Assembly (NCBI GenBank): GCA_964390805.1
Contig: CAYMKL010000060.1
Span: 1 to 39,601, forward strand
DNA length: 39,601 nt
DNA from: CAYMKL01 sp964390805
Lineage (GTDB): Bacteria; Chloroflexota; Anaerolineae; VGOG01
Direction of reading: 5' to 3'
The position numbers and the translations under genes are program-made. This document shows, in pieces, positions 1-8,899 of this stretch. Below the pieces are notes generated by a model. It ran no database searches. It had not been told where the DNA came from and was given only the letters and a program-made list of their open reading frames with translations. The first letter of the stretch is position 1. Every line of letters begins with the position of its first letter.

Positions 1-81
1 CCGGCCTATTCGGCACGAAGGTGCAACTCGCCTAGAATTTCATTCACGGGTATTGCCTTTAAGGGTATGTTGATAGCGAAT

Positions 82-110
82 ATTATACCACTTTCTTCTC
101 TTTTTGTCAC
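82..110 (-). promoter_or_regulatory. Promoter overlapping the mnmG stop codon, reading leftward
   Basis: On the minus strand GTGACA (105-110) is followed after exactly 17 bases by TATAAT (82-87), with an extended -10 TGG just before it. The -35 box overlaps the mnmG stop codon. It probably drives a gene lying beyond the left edge of the window. The match is close to the sigma-70 consensus; no transcript is known. Confidence 0.5.
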
Positions 111-2029
111 CTGGCAACTTTGCTTTGAGTTGCCCTCTTCAAATAGACCAACAGGATTGAGATGTCAGTTGGGTTGACACCTGATAGACGGGAGGCCTGA
201 CCGACAGTAGCTGGCCGGAACCTCTTCAGTTTTTCCCGGGCCTCGTTACGTAAACCTACTGGTATCTCGTAGTCAAAATCATCTGGGATCGGGCGTTCTT
301 CCAACCGCTTCGCCCGCTCCACCTCCCACCGCTGCTTTTCGATGTAGCCCGCGTACTTGGCTTCAATGGTCACTTGCTTGATGACCTCAGGAGACAATGG
401 CAGATGATTGGGGATGAGTGCTTCTATTAGCTCATAAGTTGCCTCCGGGCGGCGCAGGAATTGCAGGGTATTGACGCCATCGTTCAGAGCATCGAAGCCA
501 TGTGCTGCCAGTTTGCTGTTGATTTCCTCCGAGGGCGCCAACCACGTCTTTGTAAGCCGCTCCAGCTCACCCTCTATGGCTTCCCTTTTCTCCTCCACCG
601 CTTCCCACCTTTCCCGCGGTAGCAGTCCGACTTCGTAGCCAATGGGTGAGAGGCGCAGATCAGCGTTGTCCTGGCGTAGCAGCAGCCGGTACTCAGCGCG
701 GGAGGTCATCATACGGTAGGGTTCAGTGATCTCCTTGGTCACCAAGTCATCAATGAGGACACCGATGTAGGCCTGGTTACGCCTCAGGATGATGGGCTCT
801 TTGTCCTGTACTTTGCAGGCAGCGTTAATGCCGGCCATTATTCCCTGGGCAGCAGCCTCTTCATAACCCGATGTGCCATTGATCTGGCCGGCGTGAAACA
901 GCCCCTCCACCCGTTTTGTCTCCAATGAGACCTTGATCTGATCGGGATACACGAAGTCATATTCGACAGCATAGCCCGGCCGCACGATCTCAGCCTCGCG
1001 CAGGGCGGGGATGCTGCGCAGCATGGCAAGCTGCACATCGTAGGGCATGGCAGTATACATCCCTTGCACATAGACTTCCGTGGTACGCCACCCCTCAGGC
1101 TCCAGGAAAAACTGGTGGGAGTCCTTATGAGCGAAACGCACGATCTTATCCTCGAAAGAAGGGCAGTAACGAGGCCCTACTCCCTCAATGAAGCCCGAGG
1201 CGATGGGCGAGCGGTGGAGGTTCTCACGCGCGATATGGTGTGTCCCCTCGTGGGTGTAGACCAGGTAACACGGTAACTGAGGTCGCCAATCGGTTTGGTG
1301 CGGGATGGGATAAATCGGATTAGGTTCCGAATGTGAGAAGGCGAAAGGTGGCTGCCGGAAGCTGAAATGCAGCGGGGTCTCGCTGCCCAATTGTGGGATG
1401 GTCTGGGAGAAGTCTATGGTTCGGGCATTGATGCGAGGCGGGGTATTGGTCTGAAGGCGACCTAAGGTGAATCCCAACTCTCGTAGCGAGGCCGAAAGGC
1501 CAGTGGCTGGGAACTCACCCGCCCGTCCAGCGGGCAAGGTGATCCCGCCAGTCATGATCCTTGCTCCCAAGAAAGTGCCAGTTGTGAGGATCACCGTCTG
1601 GCTCCGCCACTCAACGCCAAGGTTAGTGACCACGCCCTTGACTTGCTCACTTTCTACCAGAAGCTTCTCAACAAGGCCCTGTTTGAGATCGAGATTCGGA
1701 ACCATCTCCAGGGCATCCTTCATGGCCAGGGAATAGAGTCTCTTGTCAGCCTGAGCGCGAGGCGCGCGCACTGCCGGCCCTTTCGAAAGGTTGAGCATGC
1801 GGACCTGGATGAAAGTCTGGTCGAGATTGTGGGCCATCTCACCGCCCAGAGCATCAATCTCTTTCACCAAGTGACCCTTAGCCGGTCCTCCAACGCCAGG
1901 ATTACAAGGCATGGTGGCGATAAGATCGAGATTCATCGTCACCAACAAGGTCCGGCAGCCCACGCAAGCCGCCGCCAGAGCCGCCTCGCAGCCAGCGTGC
2001 CCTGCTCCTACGACGATCACATCGTACAT
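107..2029 (-). CDS. mnmG: tRNA uridine-5-carboxymethylaminomethyl modification enzyme MnmG (GidA)
   Basis: FAD-dependent subunit of the MnmE-MnmG complex, which installs the (carboxymethyl)aminomethyl group on wobble uridine 34 of tRNAs reading NNA/NNG codons; cytoplasmic. The N-terminus carries the dinucleotide-binding motif GAGHAGCEAA, followed by the family signature MPCNPGVGGPAKGH with the first conserved cysteine. A second conserved cysteine lies in GVGPRYCPSFEDK. The C-terminal helical tRNA/MnmE-binding region is complete (SRLSGVNPTDI). Length 640 aa matches the family (about 620-650). Start ATG at 2029 gives the canonical MYDVIVVGAG beginning. It is divergent from radC and has its own promoter at 2059-2087. 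No partner mnmE is visible in the window. Confidence 0.97.
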   Translation of the reverse strand: MYDVIVVGAGHAGCEAALAAACVGCRTLLVTMNLDLIATMPCNPGVGGPAKGHLVKEIDALGGEMAHNLDQTFIQVRMLNLSKGPAVRAPRAQADKRLYSLAMKDALEMVPNLDLKQGLVEKLLVESEQVKGVVTNLGVEWRSQTVILTTGTFLGARIMTGGITLPAGRAGEFPATGLSASLRELGFTLGRLQTNTPPRINARTIDFSQTIPQLGSETPLHFSFRQPPFAFSHSEPNPIYPIPHQTDWRPQLPCYLVYTHEGTHHIARENLHRSPIASGFIEGVGPRYCPSFEDKIVRFAHKDSHQFFLEPEGWRTTEVYVQGMYTAMPYDVQLAMLRSIPALREAEIVRPGYAVEYDFVYPDQIKVSLETKRVEGLFHAGQINGTSGYEEAAAQGIMAGINAACKVQDKEPIILRRNQAYIGVLIDDLVTKEITEPYRMMTSRAEYRLLLRQDNADLRLSPIGYEVGLLPRERWEAVEEKREAIEGELERLTKTWLAPSEEINSKLAAHGFDALNDGVNTLQFLRRPEATYELIEALIPNHLPLSPEVIKQVTIEAKYAGYIEKQRWEVERAKRLEERPIPDDFDYEIPVGLRNEAREKLKRFRPATVGQASRLSGVNPTDISILLVYLKRATQSKVAR

Positions 2030-2058
2030 AGATACCGCTCCTTTCTCGAATCTGCCTA

Positions 2059-2087
2059 AGTATAATACACTCGGCCTGCTTTAGCAA
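2059..2087 (-). promoter_or_regulatory. mnmG promoter
   Basis: On the minus strand TTGCTA (2082-2087) and TATACT (2059-2064) are separated by 17 bases and lie about 30 bases upstream of the mnmG start. This is a good sigma-70-like match placed for a short leader. It is seen in sequence only. Confidence 0.55.
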
Positions 2088-2133
2088 GAATGGCAGCCAA
2101 GTACTCACCAACATTTGGCTCCGGGGATACAAG

Positions 2134-2185
2134 TTAACATAGTCACACCACAACTTAACATAGTAAAATTGAGACTTGACATATT
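2134..2185 (+). promoter_or_regulatory. Three direct repeats at 21 bp spacing, last one overlapping the radC P1 -35 box
   Basis: TTAACATAGT occurs at 2134-2143 and 2155-2164, and a degenerate third copy TTGACATATT lies at 2176-2185. All three are exactly 21 bp apart, about two helical turns, so a protein bound to each would sit on one DNA face. The third copy contains the -35 hexamer of the strong promoter. This arrangement fits an operator array for a regulator bound in tandem. The regulator is unknown. Confidence 0.5.
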
Positions 2186-2204
2186 GCCGAAAATATGGTA
2201 TAAT
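2176..2204 (+). promoter_or_regulatory. Consensus sigma-70 promoter P1 upstream of radC
   Basis: TTGACA (2176-2181), a 17-base spacer, then TATAAT (2199-2204): a perfect match to both consensus hexamers with ideal spacing. Predicted start is near 2211, giving a leader of about 260 bases before radC. The segment 2211-2315 contains two small hairpins (AATCAA/TTGATT, and AGTGAG/CTCACT ending near 2311) and no convincing reading frame. Confidence 0.7.
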
Positions 2205-2315
2205 ATAGCAGAAACCACAAGAAATCAGTTGAATTAGTATAAATCAATCTGAAACGCTTGATTTGGTGGGACAGACAAACCCAGCAGTGAGAAAAGGCAA
2301 CGCCTCACTCTCTCC

Positions 2316-2344
2316 TTGACAATAGTGAATATCTCAGTTATAGT
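2316..2344 (+). promoter_or_regulatory. Second promoter P2 upstream of radC
   Basis: TTGACA (2316-2321), 17 bases, TATAGT (2339-2344). Predicted start is near 2351, exactly where the folded leader begins. Together with P1 it gives radC two stacked promoters 140 bp apart. Confidence 0.55.
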
Positions 2345-2350
2345 TCAATA

Positions 2351-2460
2351 AACGCGGCCTTTGCAACAAGGGCAAACTCAGCAAGATTGAGTACGGGGGC
2401 GTTTTGCACTTAAACAGTGAAGCCCCGCGGCCTGGCCGCAGAGATCTCACACCTGAGAGG
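2351..2460 (+). promoter_or_regulatory. Structured 5' leader of radC (candidate cis-regulatory RNA)
   Basis: A compact set of nested complementarities lies between P2 and the radC start. GCGGCC (2354-2359) can pair with GGCCGC (2434-2439), enclosing TTTGC/GCAAA (2360-2364 with 2372-2376), ACTCA/TGAGT (2376-2380 with 2388-2392), and GGGGC/GCCCC (2396-2400 with 2422-2426) with inner CACT/AGTG. This is a multi-branched, cloverleaf-like fold. A second GCGGCC at 2427-2432 competes for the same partner. TCTCA/TGAGA (2445-2458) sits just before the ribosome-binding site GGAGAGAAGGAG. I do not recognise a known riboswitch class. Pairings were found by eye and not energy-tested. Confidence 0.4.
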
Positions 2461-2474
2461 AGAGAAGGAGAACC

Positions 2475-3185
2475 ATGAACACGAAGATCGCACTCGAGTA
2501 CCATCCTACTATCAAAGACTTGCCTGTGGAAGAACGGCCACGGGAGAGGCTGAAGAAATACGGCGCTGGCTCCCTCGCCAACGCTGAGCTTTTGGCCATC
2601 ATCCTGCGAACCGGCGTGGGCGGGGAGAATGTCCTCAACCTGGCTACACGACTCCTGGTCAAATTCGGCAGTCTAATGGGTCTAGCTCGAGCCAGCTTCA
2701 GTGAACTTTGTGGGGAGAAAGGAATAGGGGTAGCGAAGGCAGCCCAGCTAAAAGCGGCAATGGAACTAGGGCGAAGGTTGCTCATCGCCTCTCCAGGGGA
2801 ACGTCCTCAGGTCAAGTCTCCAGCCGACGCGGCTAACTTGATGATGATGGAGATGAGCCTGCTGGAACAAGAGCACATGCGCCTGATCCTCCTGGATAGC
2901 AAGAACTATGTCTTGGATACTCCCACCATGTACATCGGCAGTTTGAACACGTCCGTTATCCGCGTCGGGGAACTGTTTCGGGAGGCGATCAAGCAAAACT
3001 GTGCAGCCATCATCGTCGTCCACAACCATCCAAGCGGCGACCCCAGTCCCTCACCGGAGGACGTCGCAGTAACGGAACTCATCACCCAAGCTGGCCAGTT
3101 ACTGGACATTGACGTACTGGATCACCTGATTATCGGCCAGCAGCGGTACGTCAGTTTAAAGGAAAGGGGGTTAGGATTCAAATGA
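2475..3185 (+). CDS. radC: RadC family protein (JAB/MPN metalloprotease-fold, DNA-repair associated)
   Basis: The C-terminal half is the RadC JAB domain with the zinc-binding signature HNHPSGDPSPSPED and an upstream conserved acidic residue in GELFREA. The N-terminal half carries the helix-hairpin-helix-like segment LCGEKGIGVAKAAQLKAA. Length 236 aa is typical (about 220-230). The family was historically linked to DNA repair, but its biochemical role remains uncertain. The start ATG at 2475 has a strong GAAGGAG site. It stands alone on the plus strand under two promoters and a folded leader, unusually elaborate control for radC. Confidence 0.93.
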   Translation: MNTKIALEYHPTIKDLPVEERPRERLKKYGAGSLANAELLAIILRTGVGGENVLNLATRLLVKFGSLMGLARASFSELCGEKGIGVAKAAQLKAAMELGRRLLIASPGERPQVKSPADAANLMMMEMSLLEQEHMRLILLDSKNYVLDTPTMYIGSLNTSVIRVGELFREAIKQNCAAIIVVHNHPSGDPSPSPEDVAVTELITQAGQLLDIDVLDHLIIGQQRYVSLKERGLGFK

Positions 3186-3347
3186 TCTCCAAGACACGCA
3201 ACCCATTCTATTGAGCAAAACCAATCGCTATCCGTTTTAGCTCGAATCTGAAGAAGTACGGCAAGGTTCCTGCGTCCCCACGCTCATAATTAACCTGCCG
3301 CCGTTATCAGAGACGAGCGCCAAAATCACCAAAAAGGAGGCTCAAGA

Positions 3348-6300
3348 ATGAGTACCCAAGTAAGGAAAACAAACAAACTGGCACCCTGGCAATCGCTCCT
3401 GCTTTTACTGGCTTCGGCTTTGCTGATCGTGAGCTGTATGCCGCTGTCCGAAGTAGAGCAGCAGCGATCAACTACTCAAACGGCCCTGTATCTGGATCTG
3501 GCTCCCTCTTTAGTCCTGGAACCAGTAGTCAAGCTGAGAGATGCCTTTGCTGAAATGGCCATTCAGGTGGAACCCGTTTGGCCTTCTGCGCTCTACCCGA
3601 TCTCACGGCAAGAGATCCGCGAGGAAGAATCGCGGGTAATCCAGAGCGTGCAAGCTGGCACTCTCCTGGTCGCCAACATCTTCCAATCACGACACAATGG
3701 TGTCCTGGAACAGATGGTAGAGTTGACAAACCAGAGCGTGAGCCAGCAGCGCTACGCCGTGACTTTCAAGGCTCTGATGCACCAGGGCGTGTCCTTCGGC
3801 CAGGAAGGGCAAGAAAGGCATCTAGCCATAGGCGAATCTGTGATCCTCGATAGCGGCCAACTGCCTCTTCGACAATCGCCAGAGGTTGACTTCCTGGACC
3901 AGACTGGACAAGAGCTAGGTCGCTTCAGTTGGGAAGATATGCTGACCCAGGGCTTGCGTCCTCAAGTACAATTAACACGCACCAATGAGGGATTGTCGCT
4001 AGCTACACGGGTCAAGGTGACGGTAGAGGCCGGACAGAGCTATCTCATAGATCCTCTATGGGATCTGTCTACTGACGCCCATGGGCACATGACGATCTGT
4101 GGGGCCAACGATAACGACTACACCGGCTATGCTGTCGCTAGCGGAGACGTGAACGGCGACGGCCTGGACGACGTCATAATCGGGGCCTTCCGTGCCAACG
4201 GGCCAGATTACCGACACAGGTTCGCTGGCCGTGTCTACGTGGTGTTTGGCCCAGCCGACGTCTATGGCATGGTAGACCTTGCCAACCAGGCCGACGTGGT
4301 AATCTATGGGGCCGACTCCCATGACTATGCCGGCAGTGCGGTGGCCAGCGGCGATGTGAACGGTGATGGTTTCGCCGACATCGTTATCGCAGCAGAGTGG
4401 GCCGACGGACCGGGCAACAGTCGTGTCGAATGCGGCGACGTCTACGTCGTATACGGCTCAGACTCCATCGTCGGCGACATAGACCTGAGCACTCAAGCTG
4501 ACGTCGTCATGTATGGCCCCGATATCCGTGACCAAATCGGCACCTCTCTGACCACCGGCAATGTGAACGATGATCAGTATGACGACATCGTCATCGGAGC
4601 TGAGTGGGCCGATGGAATGGGATCAGGCCACAGACGCGAGGATGCCGGGGAGGTCTACGTCGTGCTAGGGTCGGACTCCCTCCCCAGTAGTATGGAGATG
4701 TACGGTCAGGCCGACCTGATCGTCTACGGCGAGGAGAAGCAGGACCATGCCGGCGCCTCCGTGGCCATCGGCGATCTCAACCACGACCAGTATGGGGACA
4801 TCATCGTTGGAGCTCTGTGGGCTGACGGTCCACAAAACACACGCCCTCAGGCTGGCGGGGCCTACGTAGTGTTGAGTTCGGAACGCTTCGAGAGCAGAGT
4901 GTGCGACCTCCGCACTGGCGCCGACCTAACCATCTTCGGCGCTGACACTCAAGACCGTGCGGGCGCCGCAGTGGACAGTGGAGACGTAAACCGTGACGGC
5001 TACGATGACCTCTTGGTGGGGGCCAGCTATGCCGACGGCCCACATAATGATCGCACTTGGGGCGGCGAGGTTCACGTGGTGCTGGGCTCGGATTCCATCG
5101 CCGAGACCGCGCGTATAAAATCTGTAGACCTGCGCAAGCAAGCCGACTTCACCGTTTACGGAGCCGATAGAGGCGATAGGGCCGGAATCTCCGTGGCAAG
5201 CGGCGACGTGAATGGCGATGGTTATGACGAGATCGTTATCGGAGCAAGCTTCGCCGGTGGTGCGGACAACAGTCAAAGCAAAGCCGGTGAGGCAAGAATA
5301 GTGATGGGCTCACCAACCATCGCAGGTACGCTAGACCTGGCCAGCGGGGATGCCCTGACTATCTGCGGAACCGATGCAGGCGATCAGGCCGGCACCTCGC
5401 TAGCCACCGGAGATGTGAATGGCGATACCTTCGATGACATCATCGTGGGTGCCAACTGGGCCGATGGCCCGGAGGGCGATCGCAAAAAGGCTGGCGAGGC
5501 TTACGTGATCTCCCCGCAAATAGATCTATCAATAAGCTATGAGACCACACCATCAGCCTATGTCGTCCCAGGGACAACCATCACCTACACCATGGTCTAC
5601 ACCAACAGTGGGGCAGCTACAGCTTTCAATGTCCTGATCGCCGACTCTGAAACCCCAGGGTTAAGAAACACCCGCTCTATCCACGATGACAGAGTAACAG
5701 CATTGGAATCCGCCCCCCTAAGTTGGCAGCGTGATCAGTTGAACCCAGGGGAGTCCGGAGTGATCACCATCGTAGCGGAGGTCAACCCAGAGCTCCCAAA
5801 CGGGGCGGTCATCACCAACACCGCCCAGATCTCTGGCGAGGGGATGGAAGTCGCTCCTGCTAACAACGCCAGCTCCATGTCCGTCACCGTGAGCCCTCCG
5901 GTTAGTGGGGTTTCGGTCAAAGCCACCCCAACCGTGATAGTCGCCGACGGTACCTCTACTACTACCATTACCGCCGACGTAACCGACGGGGAGAACAATC
6001 CCATAGCTGACGGCACACCAGTCACCTTCAGCACTACCTTTGGCCGTTTCCCAACCAATCCCTACGTCAGCATCACGACCAATGGAAAGGCTACAGCTAC
6101 ACTAACCTCCAGTGCCGAAGTGGGCACGGCTGTCGTCACCGTCAATGCCGGCTCGCAGTCCAGGACAATCTCTGTCCCCTTCACCGGCATGATAGAGAAT
6201 CTGAACACCGGCGAGTCGTACAGCAGCATCAACGCAGCAATCAGCGGGGCGAGCTATGGCGATACCATCATCGTCAACCCCGGCACATACTACGAGGCCA

Positions 6301-7139
6301 TCCGTATGAAGAGTGGTGTGAGAATCTATGGAGCTGGGGCTGCGGTGACGATAATCAGCGGCAATGGTTCTGGGCCGGTGGTTACAGCCAGTGGAGCCGA
6401 GATCATGGGCAATACCGTCCTTTCCGGCTTCACTATCAGGGGCGGCAACGCGGACCACGGAGGCGGCATCCACATCCATAATGCCTCGCCGAAGCTGGAG
6501 AACAACATCATCACCAGCAACTCGGCTACCCTCTTCGGTGGTGGGATCTACATCGAAGGTGGCTTGCCTAGCATCCACAACAACTTCATTGTTGACAATG
6601 CGGCAGCCATCCTGGGCGGCGGCATACATGTGGCCAGCGGCGCACCCGCCATCATCAACAACACCTTCGTTGGCAACTCGGCGGGTATCTTCGGCGGCGG
6701 CATCTTCAACCTGAAAGGCTCTCCCATCATCGGTAACAACATCATCGCCAACAACACCGCTTTGTCGTCCGGGGGCATCCACAACCATGACGGATCGCCC
6801 ATCAATGACTACAACAACTTCTGGGGGAACACCCCCAATGACTACTACAACCTGGCTCCTGGCGCACACGATATCCATGAGGACCCCCTCTTGGCCGATC
6901 CGACAGCGGGTGACTATCACCTACTCACAAGCTCTCCCTGTATTGATGCTGGCGACCCGTCCACACCACTAGGTGCCGACTTAGATGGCGACTCGCGCCC
7001 CTTTGACGGAAACGAAGATGAGCAAGCTATAGCGGACATCGGCGCTGACGAGCTTTCTGGCGAGAATCCCTCGCCCTTCCGCCCCATGCCCATCCCAGGT
7101 CAGCCATCCGAGCCCATTACTGAATCGAGTAACCAGTAG
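3348..7139 (+). CDS. Large surface lipoprotein: seven FG-GAP repeats, DUF11, Big_1 and right-handed beta-helix
   Basis: A 1263-residue exported protein. The signal peptide ends in a lipobox (LLIVSC, Cys30). After an N-terminal region of unknown function, seven FG-GAP/integrin-alpha-like repeats run from about residue 245 to 720. Each has a DVNGDGxDDxxIGA-type calcium-binding loop (seven counted: NGDGLDD, NGDGFAD, NDDQYDD, NHDQYGD, NRDGYDD, NGDGYDE, NGDTFDD), enough for one seven-bladed propeller. A DUF11-like domain (about 735-850), a Big_1/invasin-like Ig domain (about 855-945, VIVADGTSTTTITADV) and a parallel beta-helix (about 950-1195, repeated GGGI/NNxI coils) follow. It likely binds ligand or matrix at the cell surface; the ligand is unknown. 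The start at 3348 has an AAAGGAGG site. Its own terminator follows. Confidence 0.85.
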   Translation: MSTQVRKTNKLAPWQSLLLLLASALLIVSCMPLSEVEQQRSTTQTALYLDLAPSLVLEPVVKLRDAFAEMAIQVEPVWPSALYPISRQEIREEESRVIQSVQAGTLLVANIFQSRHNGVLEQMVELTNQSVSQQRYAVTFKALMHQGVSFGQEGQERHLAIGESVILDSGQLPLRQSPEVDFLDQTGQELGRFSWEDMLTQGLRPQVQLTRTNEGLSLATRVKVTVEAGQSYLIDPLWDLSTDAHGHMTICGANDNDYTGYAVASGDVNGDGLDDVIIGAFRANGPDYRHRFAGRVYVVFGPADVYGMVDLANQADVVIYGADSHDYAGSAVASGDVNGDGFADIVIAAEWADGPGNSRVECGDVYVVYGSDSIVGDIDLSTQADVVMYGPDIRDQIGTSLTTGNVNDDQYDDIVIGAEWADGMGSGHRREDAGEVYVVLGSDSLPSSMEMYGQADLIVYGEEKQDHAGASVAIGDLNHDQYGDIIVGALWADGPQNTRPQAGGAYVVLSSERFESRVCDLRTGADLTIFGADTQDRAGAAVDSGDVNRDGYDDLLVGASYADGPHNDRTWGGEVHVVLGSDSIAETARIKSVDLRKQADFTVYGADRGDRAGISVASGDVNGDGYDEIVIGASFAGGADNSQSKAGEARIVMGSPTIAGTLDLASGDALTICGTDAGDQAGTSLATGDVNGDTFDDIIVGANWADGPEGDRKKAGEAYVISPQIDLSISYETTPSAYVVPGTTITYTMVYTNSGAATAFNVLIADSETPGLRNTRSIHDDRVTALESAPLSWQRDQLNPGESGVITIVAEVNPELPNGAVITNTAQISGEGMEVAPANNASSMSVTVSPPVSGVSVKATPTVIVADGTSTTTITADVTDGENNPIADGTPVTFSTTFGRFPTNPYVSITTNGKATATLTSSAEVGTAVVTVNAGSQSRTISVPFTGMIENLNTGESYSSINAAISGASYGDTIIVNPGTYYEAIRMKSGVRIYGAGAAVTIISGNGSGPVVTASGAEIMGNTVLSGFTIRGGNADHGGGIHIHNASPKLENNIITSNSATLFGGGIYIEGGLPSIHNNFIVDNAAAILGGGIHVASGAPAIINNTFVGNSAGIFGGGIFNLKGSPIIGNNIIANNTALSSGGIHNHDGSPINDYNNFWGNTPNDYYNLAPGAHDIHEDPLLADPTAGDYHLLTSSPCIDAGDPSTPLGADLDGDSRPFDGNEDEQAIADIGADELSGENPSPFRPMPIPGQPSEPITESSNQ

Positions 7140-7166
7140 CCACACTGGTAGTCTTCTAAGAAACGC

Positions 7167-7205
7167 AGGAGGGCATCCTGGCCGCTCAGGCCAGGATGCC
7201 CTCCT
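7167..7205 (+). terminator. Perfect 17-bp hairpin after the FG-GAP lipoprotein gene
   Basis: Left arm AGGAGGGCATCCTGGCC (7167-7183), loop GCTCA, and a perfectly complementary right arm (7189-7205), starting 28 bases after the stop codon. The following T-tract is weak (ATTCGTTTGG). It most likely ends transcription of the lipoprotein gene ahead of the Amt promoter. Confidence 0.75.
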
Positions 7206-7285
7206 ATTCGTTTGGCGAATCCGCTCTAGTCTTTAGCCAAGCCGCGATACAGCCTTTGCATGAGCAGAGCGTCTTCTTCCCGAAC

Positions 7286-7314
7286 TTGAATTATTTGCCA
7301 CTATCTGGTATGAT
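7286..7314 (+). promoter_or_regulatory. Promoter of the Amt-like transporter gene
   Basis: TTGAAT (7286-7291), 17 bases, TATGAT (7309-7314). It lies 38 bases before the start codon, which has the site GGGAGGAG. No operator was recognised. Confidence 0.55.
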
Positions 7315-7351
7315 AAGCAGCATCGCATGACATCTGATCACGGGAGGAGAT

Positions 7352-8845
7352 ATGCTCAAGAGTAGTATTATGACAAGTGTCGTTATCGTATCATTGATTG
7401 GCAGCCTGACCTTCGCCGCTGGTTCCCCCCTCCCCACCCACTCAAGCTCAGAGCAGGCTCCTGAAGCAGAACTGGGTTGGTCCCTACTGGCTGGCTGCCT
7501 GGCATTCCTGATACCAGTTGGCTTCACTCTGCTTGCAAGCGGCGGGATGCCTGAGGACAAAGCTGTATCCACGGCCATGATGGGACTGACAGTGACAGGC
7601 TTGGCGCTCGTGGGCTACCTGGCTTGCGGCTTCGCCCTCCAGTTTGGAGGCATCGGCCTGGTCTCAGATCTGCCAGGCCTGGGAGGATTGATTTGGGAAT
7701 GGTCGCCTCTGGATGTGACGTGGGGAAGTGGCTGGGGGGCATTGGGACTGAAGGGCTTCTTCCTACAGAAAGGCGCTGATACCCCACTGGCCTACACTCT
7801 CTTCTTCTCCCAACTACCCCTGGTGATCACTGCCAGTCTCATCCCCATGTTAACTCTGAGAAAGCGGGCCAAATCCCCTGTCCTCGTGCTGGGAGCCTTG
7901 CTGATCGCGGTCGTGGTCTATCCCATTATCGGCAACTGGGCCTGGGGAGGCGGCTGGCTGGCGAACCTGGGCTCAAACCTGGGGCTAGGCCATGGCTTCG
8001 TTGACTTCGCCGGGTCAGGGATTGTACACCTCCTGGGCGGAGTTACGGCGTTGAGTGGGATTCTGGCCTTCGGTTTCCGGTTCGCCCCCCTTGCTCCCCC
8101 CCGTAAACGAGAGGAGAGAGAAGCGGCGGAACCCGCCCAGATGCCTCCCGTCCATCTTCCCCTCCTGGCAATCCTGGGATCCCTGCTCCTTCTCATCGGC
8201 TGGATGGGCCTGGTCTTCAGCAACCCCCTGCATATATTGAATGAAGCCTTGCCTGCATCCCTCATGGCTGTAAACGTCATCTTGGCAGCCGGTGGCAGCC
8301 TGTTGGTGGCCATGCTTTACGCCTGGTTCACTACCGGTGGGGCTGACGTGCTGATGGCCGCTCGCGGCCTGGCGGCTGGCCTGATTGCCATCAGCGCGGC
8401 CTGTCCCTTCGTGCCTCCCTGGGCAGCGTTGATCATTGGCGCTGTGGCCGGCCTCTCACTCCCTCTCGGCATTTACCTGGTCGAGTACCTGCTGCGACTG
8501 GACGATCCCGCAGCGGCCATCGCTACTCACGGCCTGAGCGGCCTGTGGGGGCTTCTAGCCGTGGCCATCTTCGCCGATGGGATCTACGGGGCGGGCTGGA
8601 ACGGGATAGGAACAGAGGAGTACCTGGGTATCGCTGGGCAAGGGGTCTCCGGTTACCTCGTCGCTTCCGGCTTCCAGCTCGACTTTCCGAACCAGCTTTT
8701 CGCCCAACTGGCTGGGATCGCCACCATCACTGTTTTCGCCTCGGTGTTAGCCTGGGTCACGTTCAAGGCATTGCACTTGCTCGCCAAAGCCTGGGCCAAG
8801 GCTCCTATCTCGCAAGAAGAGGCTGCGGTTTTCTCCGAAGAGTGA
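7352..8845 (+). CDS. Amt/Mep/Rh family ammonium transporter (divergent)
   Basis: An 11-12 helix inner-membrane protein of 497 aa with a probable N-terminal signal sequence. The two pore histidines of the Amt family are present: His226 in GSGIVHLLGGVTALSG and His393 in DDPAAAIATHGLSGLWG. The NWAWGGGWL segment fits the region of the Amt gate tryptophan. It should conduct NH3/NH4+ into the cell. The sequence between helices is divergent from textbook AmtB, and a charged loop RKREEREAAE interrupts the middle. No glnB/glnK gene is adjacent, although amt genes are usually paired with one, so regulation by PII is not supported here. Confidence 0.87.
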   Translation: MLKSSIMTSVVIVSLIGSLTFAAGSPLPTHSSSEQAPEAELGWSLLAGCLAFLIPVGFTLLASGGMPEDKAVSTAMMGLTVTGLALVGYLACGFALQFGGIGLVSDLPGLGGLIWEWSPLDVTWGSGWGALGLKGFFLQKGADTPLAYTLFFSQLPLVITASLIPMLTLRKRAKSPVLVLGALLIAVVVYPIIGNWAWGGGWLANLGSNLGLGHGFVDFAGSGIVHLLGGVTALSGILAFGFRFAPLAPPRKREEREAAEPAQMPPVHLPLLAILGSLLLLIGWMGLVFSNPLHILNEALPASLMAVNVILAAGGSLLVAMLYAWFTTGGADVLMAARGLAAGLIAISAACPFVPPWAALIIGAVAGLSLPLGIYLVEYLLRLDDPAAAIATHGLSGLWGLLAVAIFADGIYGAGWNGIGTEEYLGIAGQGVSGYLVASGFQLDFPNQLFAQLAGIATITVFASVLAWVTFKALHLLAKAWAKAPISQEEAAVFSEE

Positions 8846-8899
8846 GGGGACGTAGCATCTCAGCCATCTCGGCTTCATCCTGAACGTACTCAGCGGGAA

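Noticed and set aside
2351..2460. Cyclic-di-GMP (GEMM-I) riboswitch, suggested by GGGCAAAC followed by a GNAA-like loop
   Set aside because: The required GACGCAAAGCC-type second half is absent and the spacing is wrong, so only a generic structured leader is claimed.
6102..6920. Long minus-strand open frame (272 codons) inside the FG-GAP/beta-helix gene
   Set aside because: It is the antisense shadow of a highly repetitive, GC-rich coding region. It is valine/aspartate-rich mirror sequence with no domain, no ribosome site and no room for a promoter.
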